DNA from: Pieris napi
Taxonomy: Eukaryota; Arthropoda; Insecta; Lepidoptera; Pieridae
Length of the DNA stretch: 64,000 bases
Assembly (NCBI RefSeq): GCF_905475465.1
Contig: NC_062255.1
Location: forward strand, 2,480,001-2,544,000
Direction of reading: 5' to 3'
Shown: piece after piece, positions 53,786 to 64,000 of the stretch
Layout of the letters: the number at the start of each line of letters is the position of its first letter
Numbering within the stretch: position 1 is the first letter of the stretch
Notes under the pieces: model-generated
What the model saw: the letters and a program-made list of their open reading frames with translations, nothing else
Told to the model about the DNA's origin: nothing
Database searches by the model: none
Program-made: the position numbers and the translations under genes

Positions 53786-54237
53786 CTGTTAACATGTAAA
53801 ATATATAAAAAAATCAGTGGCGCTACAACCATTTTTTTCGGTCTGGGCCTCAGATTTATGTATCTGTTTCATGAACATTTGTTAACACGTTCACTGCGGC
53901 AAGTAAAATAATAATGTTTCATCAGGTGCGGCGGCGGGCCAAAATGCGCCCCCAATGATATTTCCGCCGGTGCGTGGCAGGTCTTTCTAGACCCAACAGC
54001 ACTAGGATAGATTAAATTGCTATAACTTTGTGGAAACATAATGTATACATTTTTTTTTTATATTGTTAGAATGACCTTGAACCCAACTTCCTTAGGTTTG
54101 ATTCGCCCCGGGATCTGGCAAACAGGAAATGAGAAATAAAGCAGGAAAAGCGGCAGGCCGATATCGACCTGAACCGCACTAGAATATATTTTTAGTAGTG
54201 ATGGGACAGAGAAATATCGAAAATAAAACAGAATTAT

Positions 54238-54310
54238 CGTAAACTCAACTCAAACTCAAACTCAAAATATCTTTATTCAAGTGGGTAACCAAGTACACTT
54301 TTGAATCGTC
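54238..54310 (-). repeat. LINE tail inside the piggyBac element
   Basis: AACTCAAACTCAAACTCAAA then ATATCTTTATTCAAGTGGG. On the minus strand this is a LINE 3' end with an AATAAAG signal and (TTTGAG)n tail. It interrupts the piggyBac interior, so it is younger. Confidence 0.55.
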
Positions 54311-54372
54311 AAGTTAAATTAATCGTACATTTACATTTACTACTAAAGGAACTGAAAAATTTATTTATTTAC

Positions 54373-54519
54373 TTATGTATGCCTGTCTTGGAAACAGAAA
54401 TACTTTTTATTTTTCTTAGTGGAAAATATTTCTTCACTGCTGTCACTATCACTGTCAATAACTGCAAGGCGAATTACTCTATTTTCCTAAATTTGTATTT
54501 TTCTTGTATTGCTTGCCAT
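54373..54519 (-). pseudogene. Possible piggyBac transposase N-terminus remnant
   Basis: From ATG at 54519 the minus strand reads MASNTRKIQI, a stop, then ENRVIRLAVIDSDSDSSEEI and further to a TAA at 54373. Acidic DSDS/SEE runs are typical of the start of piggyBac transposases. The location inside TTAA-flanked ends supports this, but the match is short and carries a stop. Confidence 0.4.
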
Positions 54520-55225
54520 CGTTGATAATATCGAACGCTATGTTAGATCAGTTAGATAGCACAACACTAACTGGTCGGGCGCGCGCTCTGTGCGGTATCG
54601 GGTCGCCAGCTGCCTGTTGGGTGGGCGGGCTGAAATAGGCCCACTGCCGCACTCAGCTGATGCAAAGCAGCGTCAGTGCGTGGTAGGTCGATAAAAGCCT
54701 GCCGTTATGTTTTGATGGGGAAAACCTACAATTTTGACAGCAAGATGAAATATATATTTGTCCCTGTCGAATTTTTACAAACACCTGAGATAATCGTTAC
54801 GCACCAGCGAGAGGGACATAGATTTCTTCGTCCGCACCAGCGGAAATACCGCGGCAGGCTGATATCGGCCTGTTACGCAGTGAACGTGTTAATCTAATAG
54901 ACAAGTAGGTGAGCCTCCTGTGCCTGACGCACGCCGTCGACTTTTTGGATCTAAGGTATGCCGGTTTCCTCACGATGTTTTCCTTCACCGTTCGAGCGAA
55001 TGTTAAATGCGAACAAAGAAAGTCCTTTGGTGCACAGCCGGGGATCGAACCTACGACCTCAGGCATGAGAGTCGCACGCTGAATAGTCCAACACTGCTCT
55101 GCTGTTAACATGTGTTTCCCATTATTATTTGTGTTTTTTGTGTTGTCGATTATTTTGATATAAATTTATTTGTCAAGCAATTTAGGACACTTCTGTTATG
55201 ATGTATTTCTTTTTTATTTCCCGTA

Positions 55226-55710
55226 CTAGCTGCCCCGCGAACTTCGTGTCACCCTAATGTTTTATTTAGCCTACCTTTCTAGTAGCTACATACCAATATA
55301 TGGAAAGTTTTATTCTATCCCATATCCTGCTGATAGAGGACAAGTCTTTGTTTTTTTTTTAATTTATGTTATTATTATTAATTACTTGATATGTCTTGTG
55401 GAACATGGTGTAATGGCTGCAGCTCCTTACAAACGTTGTGTAAAAAAAATGGCGATTAAAAAGAGTGGCGGAGGCCGGAGAGTTTAATGCCAGTTCTTCT
55501 CTCCCGTTCTGTTTTTTTTTACTTTTACTTTATTTCATAGACTGTTCGCTTTGCCGAAATAAATACCTAAGTATTAGATAAAACTACTATTCATTTTACA
55601 AATGTTCTCTTCATAGCAACTTATCTCAGAGGTAATTACTCGAATTGGGCCAGCAGTCTTCGAGTTTTGCGCTTACTAACGTATTTCACGGTGAATTTTA
55701 TTTATATAGA
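55226..55710 (-). mobile_element. Helitron-like, second type, with insertion
   Basis: CTAGCTGCCCCGCGAACTTC at the left, GAATTGGGCCAGCAGTC and a TATTTCACGGTGAATTTTAT block at the right, then TATATAGA|T (TCTATATA on the minus strand). A family H fragment (55443-55510) lies inside. Confidence 0.55.
55443..55510 (+). repeat. Family H LINE fragment
   Basis: GGCGATTAAAAAGAGTGGCG, TTTAATGCCAGTTCTTCTC, TCCCGTTCTG, then a T-run; the stem's second arm is missing. Confidence 0.55.
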
Positions 55711-56394
55711 TTTGTAGTATATATTATATCATTCAATAGAAAACACTTTTTTAACTTTATTGGTGTTAACCTTGCGGTTTAACGTTCGACTCTGTTTGAG
55801 TTTTCTTTTCTTTTCGGAATGAACTTGCTCGTAGTGATAGAAAACATCTTGAAAACATCGTGGGTCCAAAGTTCACTTCCGGTTAAATGAATCAAACACA
55901 TGCAGAAATTTATAATATTTACCCTTGTAGTTCAATAAACTGTGATAACTCTGACATGAACTAATAATAATTCACTATTGCATAAACATTTTTACTACTT
56001 AAATATGCGACATATATTATTTCCTATTTAACGTATTACTCTGTGAATATTAATGTACGATATAATTGTAGGGTTTGAAATCATTAAACGAATCACATAT
56101 TTACGTAAAATACTATTCGTTATCGCTACGAATCGTTGTTACGGGGGGAAGATATTCCTCTAATACAAAGACGTTCGTATGACGGTCTTTCATTGAATTT
56201 AAAATCTTCAATGCCCATACAAAACAGGGGTAATCAAAACATAAGAAAACATTAAAAGACCTCGTTAAGATCTTTGCTAATTACATTACACACACACAAA
56301 CACTTACGCACACAAAATCACTGTCTTGAGGCGTCCCTACTAATTTATACGTTCTTTCGCTTTCATTATAATTATTATTCTTAGCAATTTATTT
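55711..56394. other. Spacer, nothing recognised
   Basis: AT-rich sequence, no gene or repeat assigned. Confidence 0.3.
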
Positions 56395-56450
56395 TCGCAC
56401 ACGAGGGGGCAGTTACCCCCCGGGGGTGTGGGGGTAACTTCTTACAAATT
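56395..56450. other. GC-rich hairpin / G-run patch
   Basis: AGTTACCCCC pairs exactly with GGGGGTAACT across a short CGGGGGTGT loop, and the plus strand holds three runs of five or more G within 40 bases. Striking in an AT-rich region; not recognised as a transposon end. Confidence 0.6.
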
Positions 56451-57356
56451 CCCGTTTTTCGGTAGAACTTAACGCACCCTTTCTTGGCCCTTTGTTTTTC
56501 ATTACATTAACTTTTGAGTCAGGGATAATGTTTTGTCCGCGGGTCTAATTTACGTTGGTAATGAATTATTTGTTTACTGTAATATTGGTAATGGGAATAT
56601 GTGAGACGTGATGTGTTATTATTGTACTAATACAGTCACTTAAAGTGTATAAGGTACAGTCGTGTCGAAGTATAAAAAGGCTTGAATATAGAAGTAGTTT
56701 TTATTAAAAACTACACATTTATCACGTAGCTAATTAACAATTATACGAAATTTAAATTAAACATTTTAAAATAAAGATTATTAAGTATTTATTTTAATGT
56801 CATTAGTCATCTATATTCGTAATCTTTCAATTGTAATGTGTTAATTTATGTATATATTGGTATTCACGGATATTAAATACATGACCGTTATTAACGCAAT
56901 AATTAAGAAGAGAGCGCGCTCGACTCTGTATCTGAATCATAGAATACTATATTAATATCATTATTAATTATTAATCGACATCACAGGAGACCGAAGATCT
57001 GGCAGCTACCTCGGACAAAGAATTATTCTAGCAATTCAAAGGGGGAACGCTGCCAGTATCTTCGGAACCTTGCCTTGCTTGAAAGGGACTCCTTTTCATG
57101 ATATATTTTAGTTTATGTTAAGATTAGTTATTTATTTCAATGTATATTATTTTATTATTATAAGTATTTAGTTATATCCGTCTTTATAGTATTAATATAA
57201 TAAACATTTATTTAATCATATAGGTAACACATTGTACACTTATATTTAGTATATAAAATTTTCTTAATGAAAAATCCAATCAACAATAATAAATATCTTT
57301 GATTATTGTTAACGTCCGTTACACGTAATTATTATTATTATCAATATTAAAAAACA
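56451..57356. other. Gene-free tract
   Basis: AT-rich. AATCATATAGGTAACACATT (57214-57233) matches the tail end of family H on the minus strand, probably a short fragment. Confidence 0.3.
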
Positions 57357-57602
57357 TTGATGTTAACCTTAATTAAAATGTTGTGTTCATTTTGTATCAA
57401 TAGTATTGATATTGGTCAGCGAAGTGTAAAAAAATTAATTACAAAAAACAATTTGCACCTCAACTATTCCGTCGAATTCTCTAGAAACTTGTACAATTTA
57501 CGGCGCATCCAGCGTTCACATGCAAAGTTTCACAAAACAAAAGCGATTACGACAGACTTCGACTACTCGAAAACAAAACGCAATTTTCTCTTAAGAAAAT
57601 GA
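57357..57602 (+). other. 81-codon open frame, unknown
   Basis: Starts MMLTLIKMLCSFCINSIDIG and becomes basic (K, R, H, N) in its second half, ending TKRNFLLRK. Codon use in the last 50 codons is less AT-biased than in chance frames nearby, and a GC-rich patch follows directly. No family recognised. A small gene, an exon or chance are all possible. Confidence 0.25.
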
Positions 57603-57604
57603 GG

Positions 57605-57870
57605 GAACTCTTTCTCCCCATTGAAAAATCATCAACACCCACCGCGTATGTACCCAAGCCCCCCGGGGGGGCAAGACGCCGACTTGCGTACGCTTTAATT
57701 AAAAATAAAACATAAGAACGATGTAACTGGATGAGCTGAGGAGCGAAGGAAAAATGAAAGAGAAAGCCGGCCACCCCCTCCCAGAAGGATGGGGAGACGG
57801 GGGCAAACCGCGTAGAAGTCAGTCGCGAAGGAGCCGCCGGGGGAAGCACACCCCCGCTACAACAGAATGA
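57605..57870. other. GC-rich patch
   Basis: About 260 bases of clearly higher GC, with AAGCCCCCCGGGGGGGCAAG, GGCCACCCCCTCCCAGAAGG and GGAGCCGCCGGGGGAAGC. There is an open minus-strand frame across it (57876-57547), without known family. It may be a promoter, an exon edge or simple GC-rich DNA. Confidence 0.35.
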
Positions 57871-58094
57871 CATCACTTTTCTTGTCGCTAATGAAGAGAA
57901 CGTCTTAGCCTTTCATTTTATAGCATGTACGAGTTTTATTTTCAAAAACGATGAGCGATTTGGTTGGGAGGAATAGTCCTTAATAGGTTGTGCTAACATA
58001 TTTCACAAGCGTTTTGAAAGTTTATGACTTTAATTAAACAATCAATATAGTTACTTATTAATTATTTTGTTATTCTTTCATAGAATAACTTAAA

Positions 58095-58195
58095 TAAAAT
58101 AAAAACCCATAGACACTCTTAATGCCAGAGGGATCGCGTGTGTGTGGCCGGTCTTTAAATAATTGGTACTCTCTTTTCTTGATGCACCCTAAGGA
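58095..58195 (+). repeat. GCCGGCAACGCAC-family fragment
   Basis: CCCATAGACACTCTTAATGC, CAGAGGGATCGCGTGTGTG, GCCGGTCTTTAAATAATTGG, TACTCTCTTTTCTTG, CACCCTAAGGAC. Confidence 0.7.
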
Positions 58196-58482
58196 CAATA
58201 TTCCAAAGTGATGGACTACAGTTTTATATAAGATATCAATATCTGCAAAAAAGACAAATACCATGTTTAACCAATAAAATATTGTTTTTGCAATTAAGTC
58301 GATATACCGATAAAAGCTTTAGGATTTCTTCTTAACTAACTTCGTGCTATGACCAAATGAATGCGGGTGAAACCACAGAACGATGTTTATTATATAACTA
58401 GCTGTTAGTTATAATATAATAAACATAAAATTTGTATAAACAATTTTGTTTGTCCGCATATGACACTTTAAGTTAGTTCTTC

Positions 58483-58610
58483 ATTATTCATATGTTTTAT
58501 AGACAAGAGGAAACGTGCAGGAGGCTCACCTGATGTTAAAAAACCCATGAACACTCTCGATGCCAGAGTGCGTTCCCGGCCTTTTAAGAATTTCTTCACT
58601 CTTTTCTTGA
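58483..58610 (+). repeat. GCCGGCAACGCAC-family repeat, 5' part
   Basis: ATAGACAAGAGGAAACGTGC, AGGAGGCTCACCTGATG, CCCATGAACACTCTCGATGC, CAGAGTGCGTTCCCGGCC, TTTTAAGAATTTCTTC. Confidence 0.75.
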
Positions 58611-59605
58611 AATTTATGGCATAATTAGAATTTAACATATTTACGTTTCATTAAACACTGTTCATATAAATTACTTTCATCTGGGTACAGACATCAAATA
58701 CATTTCAATGTAAATCAATCACGACGAATCTGAAAGTCTAGACATTTTAATTTTCCTATCGTCGATATCAGACTTTTCATTAGTCACATGTGGCCTTTGA
58801 TGTCATCGTTAGAACACGGAAGCTAAGAGCATTATTGTCAATATTCTTTTGAGATTCTTTGAAATGTATTTCTTACTGGGATTTGAAAGAATATTTTGCA
58901 TGGGTTCATCAGATACGATGTTTTGAAATAGATACTGCATTTGCAATAATTTTACCAATATTAGTATCTAATTAACCAATCAAAAATTATCAAAGTGCGT
59001 CTCAGGGTATATCAAATATTAATATTATAAGGTGAAAGTATTTTTACATGACACATGTTTTCATTGGTCACAGTAAGATAGATAATTAACTCAATAATAT
59101 TACGTATATATTGATAAAAGCAAAACTCCATTTGAATAACAAGGAAACAATTTAAAAACCAGATGTATCGCAAACCGAGTTACACACACTTATTCAAAAC
59201 ACAGCGCTTCAGGCATTCATTCAATTTTCTAACCCATTTGCGTCTCAGACATGGTAAAAAAGCAAATAAATTATTCGTCGACAATCCGACTGTAGATTTT
59301 CCACGGTATACCATAAGCGTGTGTTCGTTTTACCCCATTTTCCTCGTTGAATTGATTAGGTAGAGTTCATATCAAGTTATGAATGGAGTGATGTTTTGCA
59401 GGTTTTTCTGGTTTTTCCAATATTTCGTATTGAGTTTGCGATTTGCTTATTTCGTTTTAAACTTTATAAAGCATATGATTGTGCTAATGAATTGTTGTAC
59501 TATTAATGTTCTGTAATTTAAGCGACGAATATGTAACGAACGCATGTAAAAGATTACACAGTACCATTTTTAACCAGATTTTAATGAAATATAAAGAGAG
59601 AGAGA
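58611..59605. other. Gene-free tract
   Basis: AT-rich; a 66-codon plus frame (59163-59363, starting MYRKPSYTHLFKTQRFRHSF) has a plain composition and no recognisable family. Confidence 0.25.
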
Positions 59606-59868
59606 GCAGTGTTGGCCCAGTGGTTTCAGCGTCCTTCATACCTGAGTTCATAAGTTCGATCCCCGGCTGTGTACTAATGGACTTTCTTTGTATGTACGCA
59701 TTTAACATTCGCTCGAATGGTGAAGGAAATAATCAGGTGAGGAAAATGACTTAAAAAGTCGACAGTGTGTGTCAGGCACCTACTTGTCTCAGATTGAGAA
59801 ATGATCATGAAACAGATACAGAAATCTGAGGCCTAGACATAATAAAGCCACTGATTTATTTTAATTTT
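59606..59868 (+). repeat. tRNA-derived SINE
   Basis: GCAGTGTTGGCCCAGTGGTT, B-box AGTTCGATCCCCGGCTGTG, ACATTCGCTCGAATGGTGAA, AAAAGTCGACAGTGTGTGTC, ATCTGAGGCCTAGACATAAT, GCCACTGATTTATTT. A (GA)n run sits directly before it. Confidence 0.85.
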
Positions 59869-59980
59869 ATTTATTACAATTTGGGCTTGCAGTACATTTG
59901 TAAACAATGCCTGTCAATTATATATATAACTAAAATCGTTAGTAAAGTAGTTACAGAATATGAAATGATTGATAATTGAT

Positions 59981-60160
59981 TTTGTTCCCTTTGGAGTAAG
60001 GCTCATAGGCCGTGGGGTTCGAGTGCTAGAGCTAGTTACAGATTTAAGTTGGCGCCTGGTCGGTAGTACCGGTGACCTCCGAGCAGGTGCTCTCTGATCG
60101 CAATACAGCAAGGAATTGCTGTCTGTTGAATTTGTTTTAATTTACTATTTAACAATTGTT
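59981..60160 (+). repeat. TTTGTTCCCTTTGGAG family
   Basis: TTTGTTCCCTTTGGAGTAAG, GGCCGTGGGGTTCGAGTGC, AGTTGGCGCCTGGTCGGTAG, TACCGGTGACCTCCGAGC, ATCGCAATACAGCAAGGAA. Confidence 0.7.
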
Positions 60161-60184
60161 ATTTACGTTGATTTTATTAAATAA

Positions 60185-60766
60185 CTAGTAGACTCGTCCA
60201 AGCGTTGCTGTGGCTAAGATTTTTGGTATATTACATAGTACTAAACTATTCAAGAGAAACGGCAGGAGAACACCAATCCACCATACCTTTTTAGTGGTTA
60301 TGCCATTAAATTGTAGCTTATGTGAAACGTTGGTATTTATTTTGATAAGGATAAAGAGCCTTTTCTAGCGGTGGTATTTTAATAAAAAAATAATAATAAA
60401 AGGGCGCTTATTGTGACGTAACTATAAAAGATAGAGACATGCTGTCGCGACATTTTTTATAGATAGTGATGTGTCCTGAAAAATTGTGATACATCATTTT
60501 GTTCTATCATTAATAGTTTTCGCAGCGCACGCGATTGAATGAAGTTTTTTATTTATTTTTTTACACCTTGGGTTAGATTATTCGAGTTTTAGTAAGCATC
60601 TCTAATTTTAAAATTTTGAAAATGAAACATAGCCTATGTCACTCGGAAATAGTGTAGCTTGCCAACGGTGAAAGAATTTTTGAAATTGGACCAGTAGTTT
60701 CGGAGCCTATTCTTTTTCAAACAAACAAAAAAATCAAATCTTTCCTCTTTATAATATTAGTATAGA
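60185..60766 (-). mobile_element. Helitron-like, third type
   Basis: The left end CTAGTAGACTCGTCCAAGCG and right end AAAGAGG-type sequence (TTTCCTCTTTATAATATTAG, then TATAGA) are the reverse of a TCTATACTAATATTATAAAG start. The conserved block AATTTCAAAAATTCTTTCAC reads on the minus strand. Interior holds no ORF. Confidence 0.6.
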
Positions 60767-61111
60767 AGAATATGAGAAAAGTGTATATCATATAAATAAG
60801 AAGTGTGTGAACAATATCTACTACCAACAAATAAAACTAAACAAAATGTTAACGCGAAAATAAATTTAAAATGTAAGATTATTCATGGACTTACCCTTGA
60901 GGGAGACGTATTAAGTTTAGGCCTGCTTAATGATCCAATTCCTGTCATGTTCAGAAAAGGGTTTACCCCCTAAAAAACTTGAAACAAACGCCGCAAAAAC
61001 CGAAGACGCTATACCCTCTCCCCTCGCTAAGGAGGCTGGAGTAATTATGAAAGAAATAAGATAAGCGCGTCAGCGTAAAATGAATAATAATGGATGTGAA
61101 AGCACATATAT

Positions 61112-61198
61112 TAATTCTAAATTTGAAATTTATGTTACTATAATTCTAAATTTGAAATTTATGTTACTATAATGCTAAATTTGAAATTTATGTAACTA
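61112..61198. repeat. 29-bp minisatellite, three units
   Basis: Units at 61112-61140, 61141-61169 and 61170-61198. The first two are identical; the third has two substitutions. Each contains the palindrome AAATTTGAAATTT-like core. Confidence 0.9.
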
Positions 61199-61309
61199 TC
61201 TATTTATAATTTTGTAACTTAAAGTAAAAGTACTACGAATTTATTATTAACTTATAGTTAATGCGAGTGTGATACACAAAATTGAAAAAATAAATATTTA
61301 TAGAGAATC

Positions 61310-61395
61310 ACTTCCACTTTGGGCTCAAGAACGTTGGTACGCTTACCAATTGTTAAAAGGCCGGCAACACACTTGCGAGCACTGGCATTATTTCA
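61310..61395 (-). repeat. GCCGGCAACGCAC-family fragment
   Basis: GGTACGCTTACCAATTGTTA, AAAGGCCGGCAACACACTTG, CGAGCACTGGCATTATTTC, reverse orientation. Confidence 0.7.
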
Positions 61396-61454
61396 TATGT
61401 AACATAATTCGATTTAAATATTGATTTAATGAATTTGATGTTCTGTTAATTATA

Positions 61455-61580
61455 AAGTCCTTCCATAAAAGAGCGTACCAAGTACTAAAAGGCCTGCAAC
61501 GTACTCGAGAGCCACCTGACATGGGCGTTAGTATCACTAAACATCAGATGAGCCGGTTGGCCCCTGTTCTACATTACGAA
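61455..61580 (-). repeat. GCCGGCAACGCAC-family repeat, 5' part
   Basis: AAGTCCTTCCATAAAAGAGC, GTACCAAGTACTAAAAGGCC, TGCAACGTACTCGAGAGCC, ACTAAACATCAGATGAGCCG, TTGGCCCCTGTTC. Confidence 0.75.
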
Positions 61581-61684
61581 TATATGTCAGACACAAAATA
61601 CTGAATGTCATAAAAATGTGTCTGTTTTATTAGGTTACAAGACTATTTACGAGTATTAACCATTAAAACACCTTGTTTTAATTT

Positions 61685-61790
61685 TTTTATAAAAAAAAAT
61701 CCCATGGATACATTGAATGCCAGAGCGCAAGTACGTTGCATTTATAATTGGTACGCTCTTTTGTTGAAGGACCTTATTAATTCACTGAAC
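61685..61790 (+). repeat. GCCGGCAACGCAC-family fragment
   Basis: T/A run, then CCCATGGATACATTGAATGC, CAGAGCGCAAGTACGTTGC, ATTGGTACGCTCTTTTGTTG, AAGGACCTTATTAATTC. The GCCGGCCTTTT block is deleted. Confidence 0.65.
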
Positions 61791-62055
61791 ATCAAATGAT
61801 ATAAATCAATATTTCAATCGAATTATGTAACATATTAAAGAAGCTGCTACGGCAGTTGAAAGGAAATTCACTTGAGTGCAAGTTGATAACTGCTAGTGAC
61901 TTACATACACCTTGCTCGACGGTGAGAAAATCTAATTTGCACATGAGGTGAGCGAGATTTTTCACTCTATTACAGCAACGAAGTTACGGCGGAACGGATT
62001 CTAATTTTAAATTTTTACCGTTTATCTTTTTAATATAAAGTGGTTCTTGTCTATA

Positions 62056-62476
62056 TCTATATATTATATAAAAATTAAACCCGTTTTCCGTTGACGACAT
62101 AACATGAAAACGGCTTGACCGATTTGTCTGATATTTTTTATAAAATTCCTTGAAGTATGAGGATGGTTCTTACGGAGAGAAAAATTTAAAAAATGAGTGA
62201 AAAAGTCTAAAAACAACTTTTCTATATTCCCATACAATATAATCGTAATAATACTTAAAAGTCAATTTGAACTTTAATACCATATTATAGAGTTCAAGTG
62301 TTAGTGGAGGGGTTCCGGGAAGGTAATTTTTTATTTTTGATATAATGTATTTGTTGTCTTATCAACTTTCTTTTTTTATCTTACTAGCTAGACCGGTGTC
62401 CCGAATAGCAGAATAAGTATTTTAAACAAATAAAGAATAGACTGTTAGGCGGTACGATGTTCGCCAGGCCAGCTAG
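62056..62476 (+). mobile_element. Helitron-like element
   Basis: Starts A|TCTATATATTATATAAAAAT with a GAAAACGGCTTGACCGATT block; ends GTTCGCCAGGCCAGCTAG|T. The start and end types fit the Helitron rule. A second CTAG at 62385-62388 could be a nested end. No ORF. Confidence 0.6.
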
Positions 62477-64000
62477 TTTTCATTTAAAGATCTTAAAATG
62501 GCTGAAAATTAACTATTTGTAATTAGGTTATACTGTCGTTTTCAGAGGTTTCTATGTACAACGACTCCATTACAAAGACGAAAAAAAACTAAAATTAGAT
62601 TTTTGTTTATGACAATTATAAGTTAAAACGGACTCCATAACTAAATCCCTTTACTGTTTTATAATGCCATCAAAAGAAATAATAAAGAAAAGAAATTAAA
62701 TGAATTATGACCATTCTATTAAAGATACTGTCAATTAGAAAATTTAATCCTACAAAGAGTATTCATCAAGTCAAGTGTTAGTAAAAAATGTGAAAAACAG
62801 TATTCTAAAACTTAAAGTTTGAATGAAAAAGATTTGACAAAATATCATTTAATGAAAGGCATTTTTCAGTTAAAAAGACGCTTTATTTAACTTTAATAAA
62901 ACAAAGAACACGTATGAATATCGCATGACAACCAATTACATTACTTTCCTTCAAAAGAGTTGCTCTTAAATTAAAATCCTTTAAATAAAAGGATTTAAAT
63001 CGTTTGTACATTCTGCCTTTCGCTAATGACTATTTGAAATGCTAGTTGGCATTTCGAGACGCTTTTGAATGACGTCATGTTAAGTATGACGTTCCTGTTT
63101 TAAATACTATTAAATTTTTAACTTAATGCTTCTCCCGTTCACTTTCGTAATTGGCAACATATAAAAATTGGATTCTTTGTAGTCTATGGCGTTCCATTAA
63201 AGCACTGTACTTAAAGGATTTAAAAAATTCAGTTAAAAATGAAACAAAGACGTAGAACGCGCATGTGGGCGAGGTATAATTAAAGAGCTAAAATGAATAT
63301 TTAAATCGTAAAGGGTGCACTCTTCACTACAATGACGTTCGGGGGTGTCCAAATCCAGAATAAACAATCCAGATACATCGTTTTGGATTTAAGTTATGCG
63401 CACCGAGGTTCAAATTTATTTTCGCACACCCATTCATTTCTGAATATAGAAAAATATTTTTTTAGTAGATGCAAGTAGTTCCAGGATTTCCGACGTCTTA
63501 ATCAACAAATTTCAAGGAGTTGTCATACATTTTGATATTTTGTAATAACGTAAATATGTAAAGTAATTCCGGCCGCTAATGATATATAAAACTTCTCGAA
63601 CTTAACCACTAAGCTCTTTGGGCCAGCATTGTCTAGACTGATCGAGGATCACTCACAAACCTGAGGAATCGAATCTCTCGGTCTTATAATCTCACCTCAC
63701 GGCAGATTTTTCAATGAAAGAAAGAAAGAAAAAACTGTATTATACATAATCAAAAGAAATTGCACTAGGGCCTACTAGGAATGCGTGTGTTGTGGGTAGC
63801 TAGTCTGTTCCATTTGACATATTATATGACATAATGTATTATTTTTTAATTATTTCTACATAACACTTACATTTTATAACTAAACTATTGTTAATAAGAA
63901 TATTTTGCGTTTCAGAATGATAAATATAGGATTAACAATAGCCATAAATTATAGATTTCAGAATCGCCCATTACTTAGTGTAGGAAAGTTATATAAAAGT
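62477..64000. other. Gene-free tract to window end
   Basis: AT-rich. GGGCCAGCATTGTCTAGAC and GAATCGAATCTCTCGGTC (63620-63685) recall SINE boxes but do not align as a unit. Nothing else recognised. Confidence 0.3.

Larger units (their letters stand above)
53886..54888. mobile_element. piggyBac-type non-autonomous element
   Basis: It is flanked by TTAA (53882-53885, 54889-54892), the piggyBac target. Ends: CACGTTCACTGCGG at the left; CGCAGTGAACGTG at the right, inverted over 12 bases. Subterminal pieces recur (GCGTGGCAGGTC / GCGTGGTAGGTC; GGCAGGCCGATATCGACCTG / GGCAGGCTGATATCGGCCTG), as is usual in this group. At 1,003 bp it is too short for an intact transposase. Confidence 0.85.
53805..55105 (-). 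repeat. tRNA-derived SINE split by a piggyBac-type element
   Basis: The outer parts 53805-53881 (ATCAGTGGCGCTACAACCAT, GGTCTGGGCCTCAGATTTAT) and 54893-55105 (TCTAATAGACAAGTAGG, GCCGTCGACTTTTTGGATC, GGGGATCGAACCTACGACC) join into one complete SINE once 53882-54888 is removed. Confidence 0.85.

Noticed and set aside
63600..63700. Another tRNA-derived SINE near the window end
   Set aside because: Box-like words occur in the wrong order and spacing, and the SINE body is absent.

Overview
This is a gene-poor, AT-rich (roughly two-thirds A+T by eye) stretch of an animal nuclear genome. The repeats point to a moth or butterfly (Lepidoptera): a tRNA-derived SINE of the type found in butterflies (about ten copies), a very common short repeat carrying GCCGGCAACGCAC (about twenty pieces), small Helitrons running from TC to CTAG, and several LINE 3' ends. 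I cannot name the species. I see no convincing host protein-coding exon, no rRNA and no functional tRNA gene. The window is best read as intergenic or deep intronic DNA built from layers of transposable elements.

Layout. 1-6.2 kb: old repeat fragments (SINE, GCCGGCAAC family, LINE tails). 6.3-9.5 kb: one well-preserved non-LTR retrotransposon on the minus strand, with an uninterrupted 918-codon endonuclease/reverse transcriptase ORF, the C-terminal end of ORF1, an (ATTCT)n tail and a clear target-site duplication; it is the only long intact gene here. 10-16 kb: decayed LINE/SINE/LTR-like pieces. 16-22.3 kb: a cluster of nested elements (hAT-like element with a Penelope fragment inside; Helitron split by a TTA-flanked MITE; two copies of an unclassified element called family K here; a Penelope inverted pair). 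23-42 kb: scattered Helitrons, SINEs, LINE 3' ends, a TIR MITE at 34.0-34.2 kb, and an inverted pair of an unclassified repeat at 35.0 and 38.6 kb. 42.8-45.6 kb: a family K element split by a Penelope-like element (PLE) made of two near-identical 1,011-bp arms in inverted orientation, the right one coding for a truncated RT plus a complete GIY-YIG endonuclease. 46-56 kb: Helitrons, a 130-bp MITE with perfect ends, SINEs, and a SINE split by a 1-kb piggyBac-type element at TTAA. 56-64 kb: sparse repeats, GC-rich patches, one 29-bp minisatellite.

How the parts work together. The genes belong to mobile elements. The LINE encodes what is needed for target-primed reverse transcription, but it lacks most of ORF1. 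The PLE copy has kept motifs of the C-terminal half of the RT and all visible GIY-YIG residues, but has lost the N-terminal RT motifs. The short elements (SINEs, Helitrons, MITEs, family K) carry no genes and would depend on enzymes supplied from elsewhere. The most interesting signal is structural: all three PLE insertions seem to have the same plan, a head-to-head inverted pair flanked by an 11-13 bp target duplication, with a short tail at one end only. This resembles the inverted pseudo-LTR plan known for Penelope.
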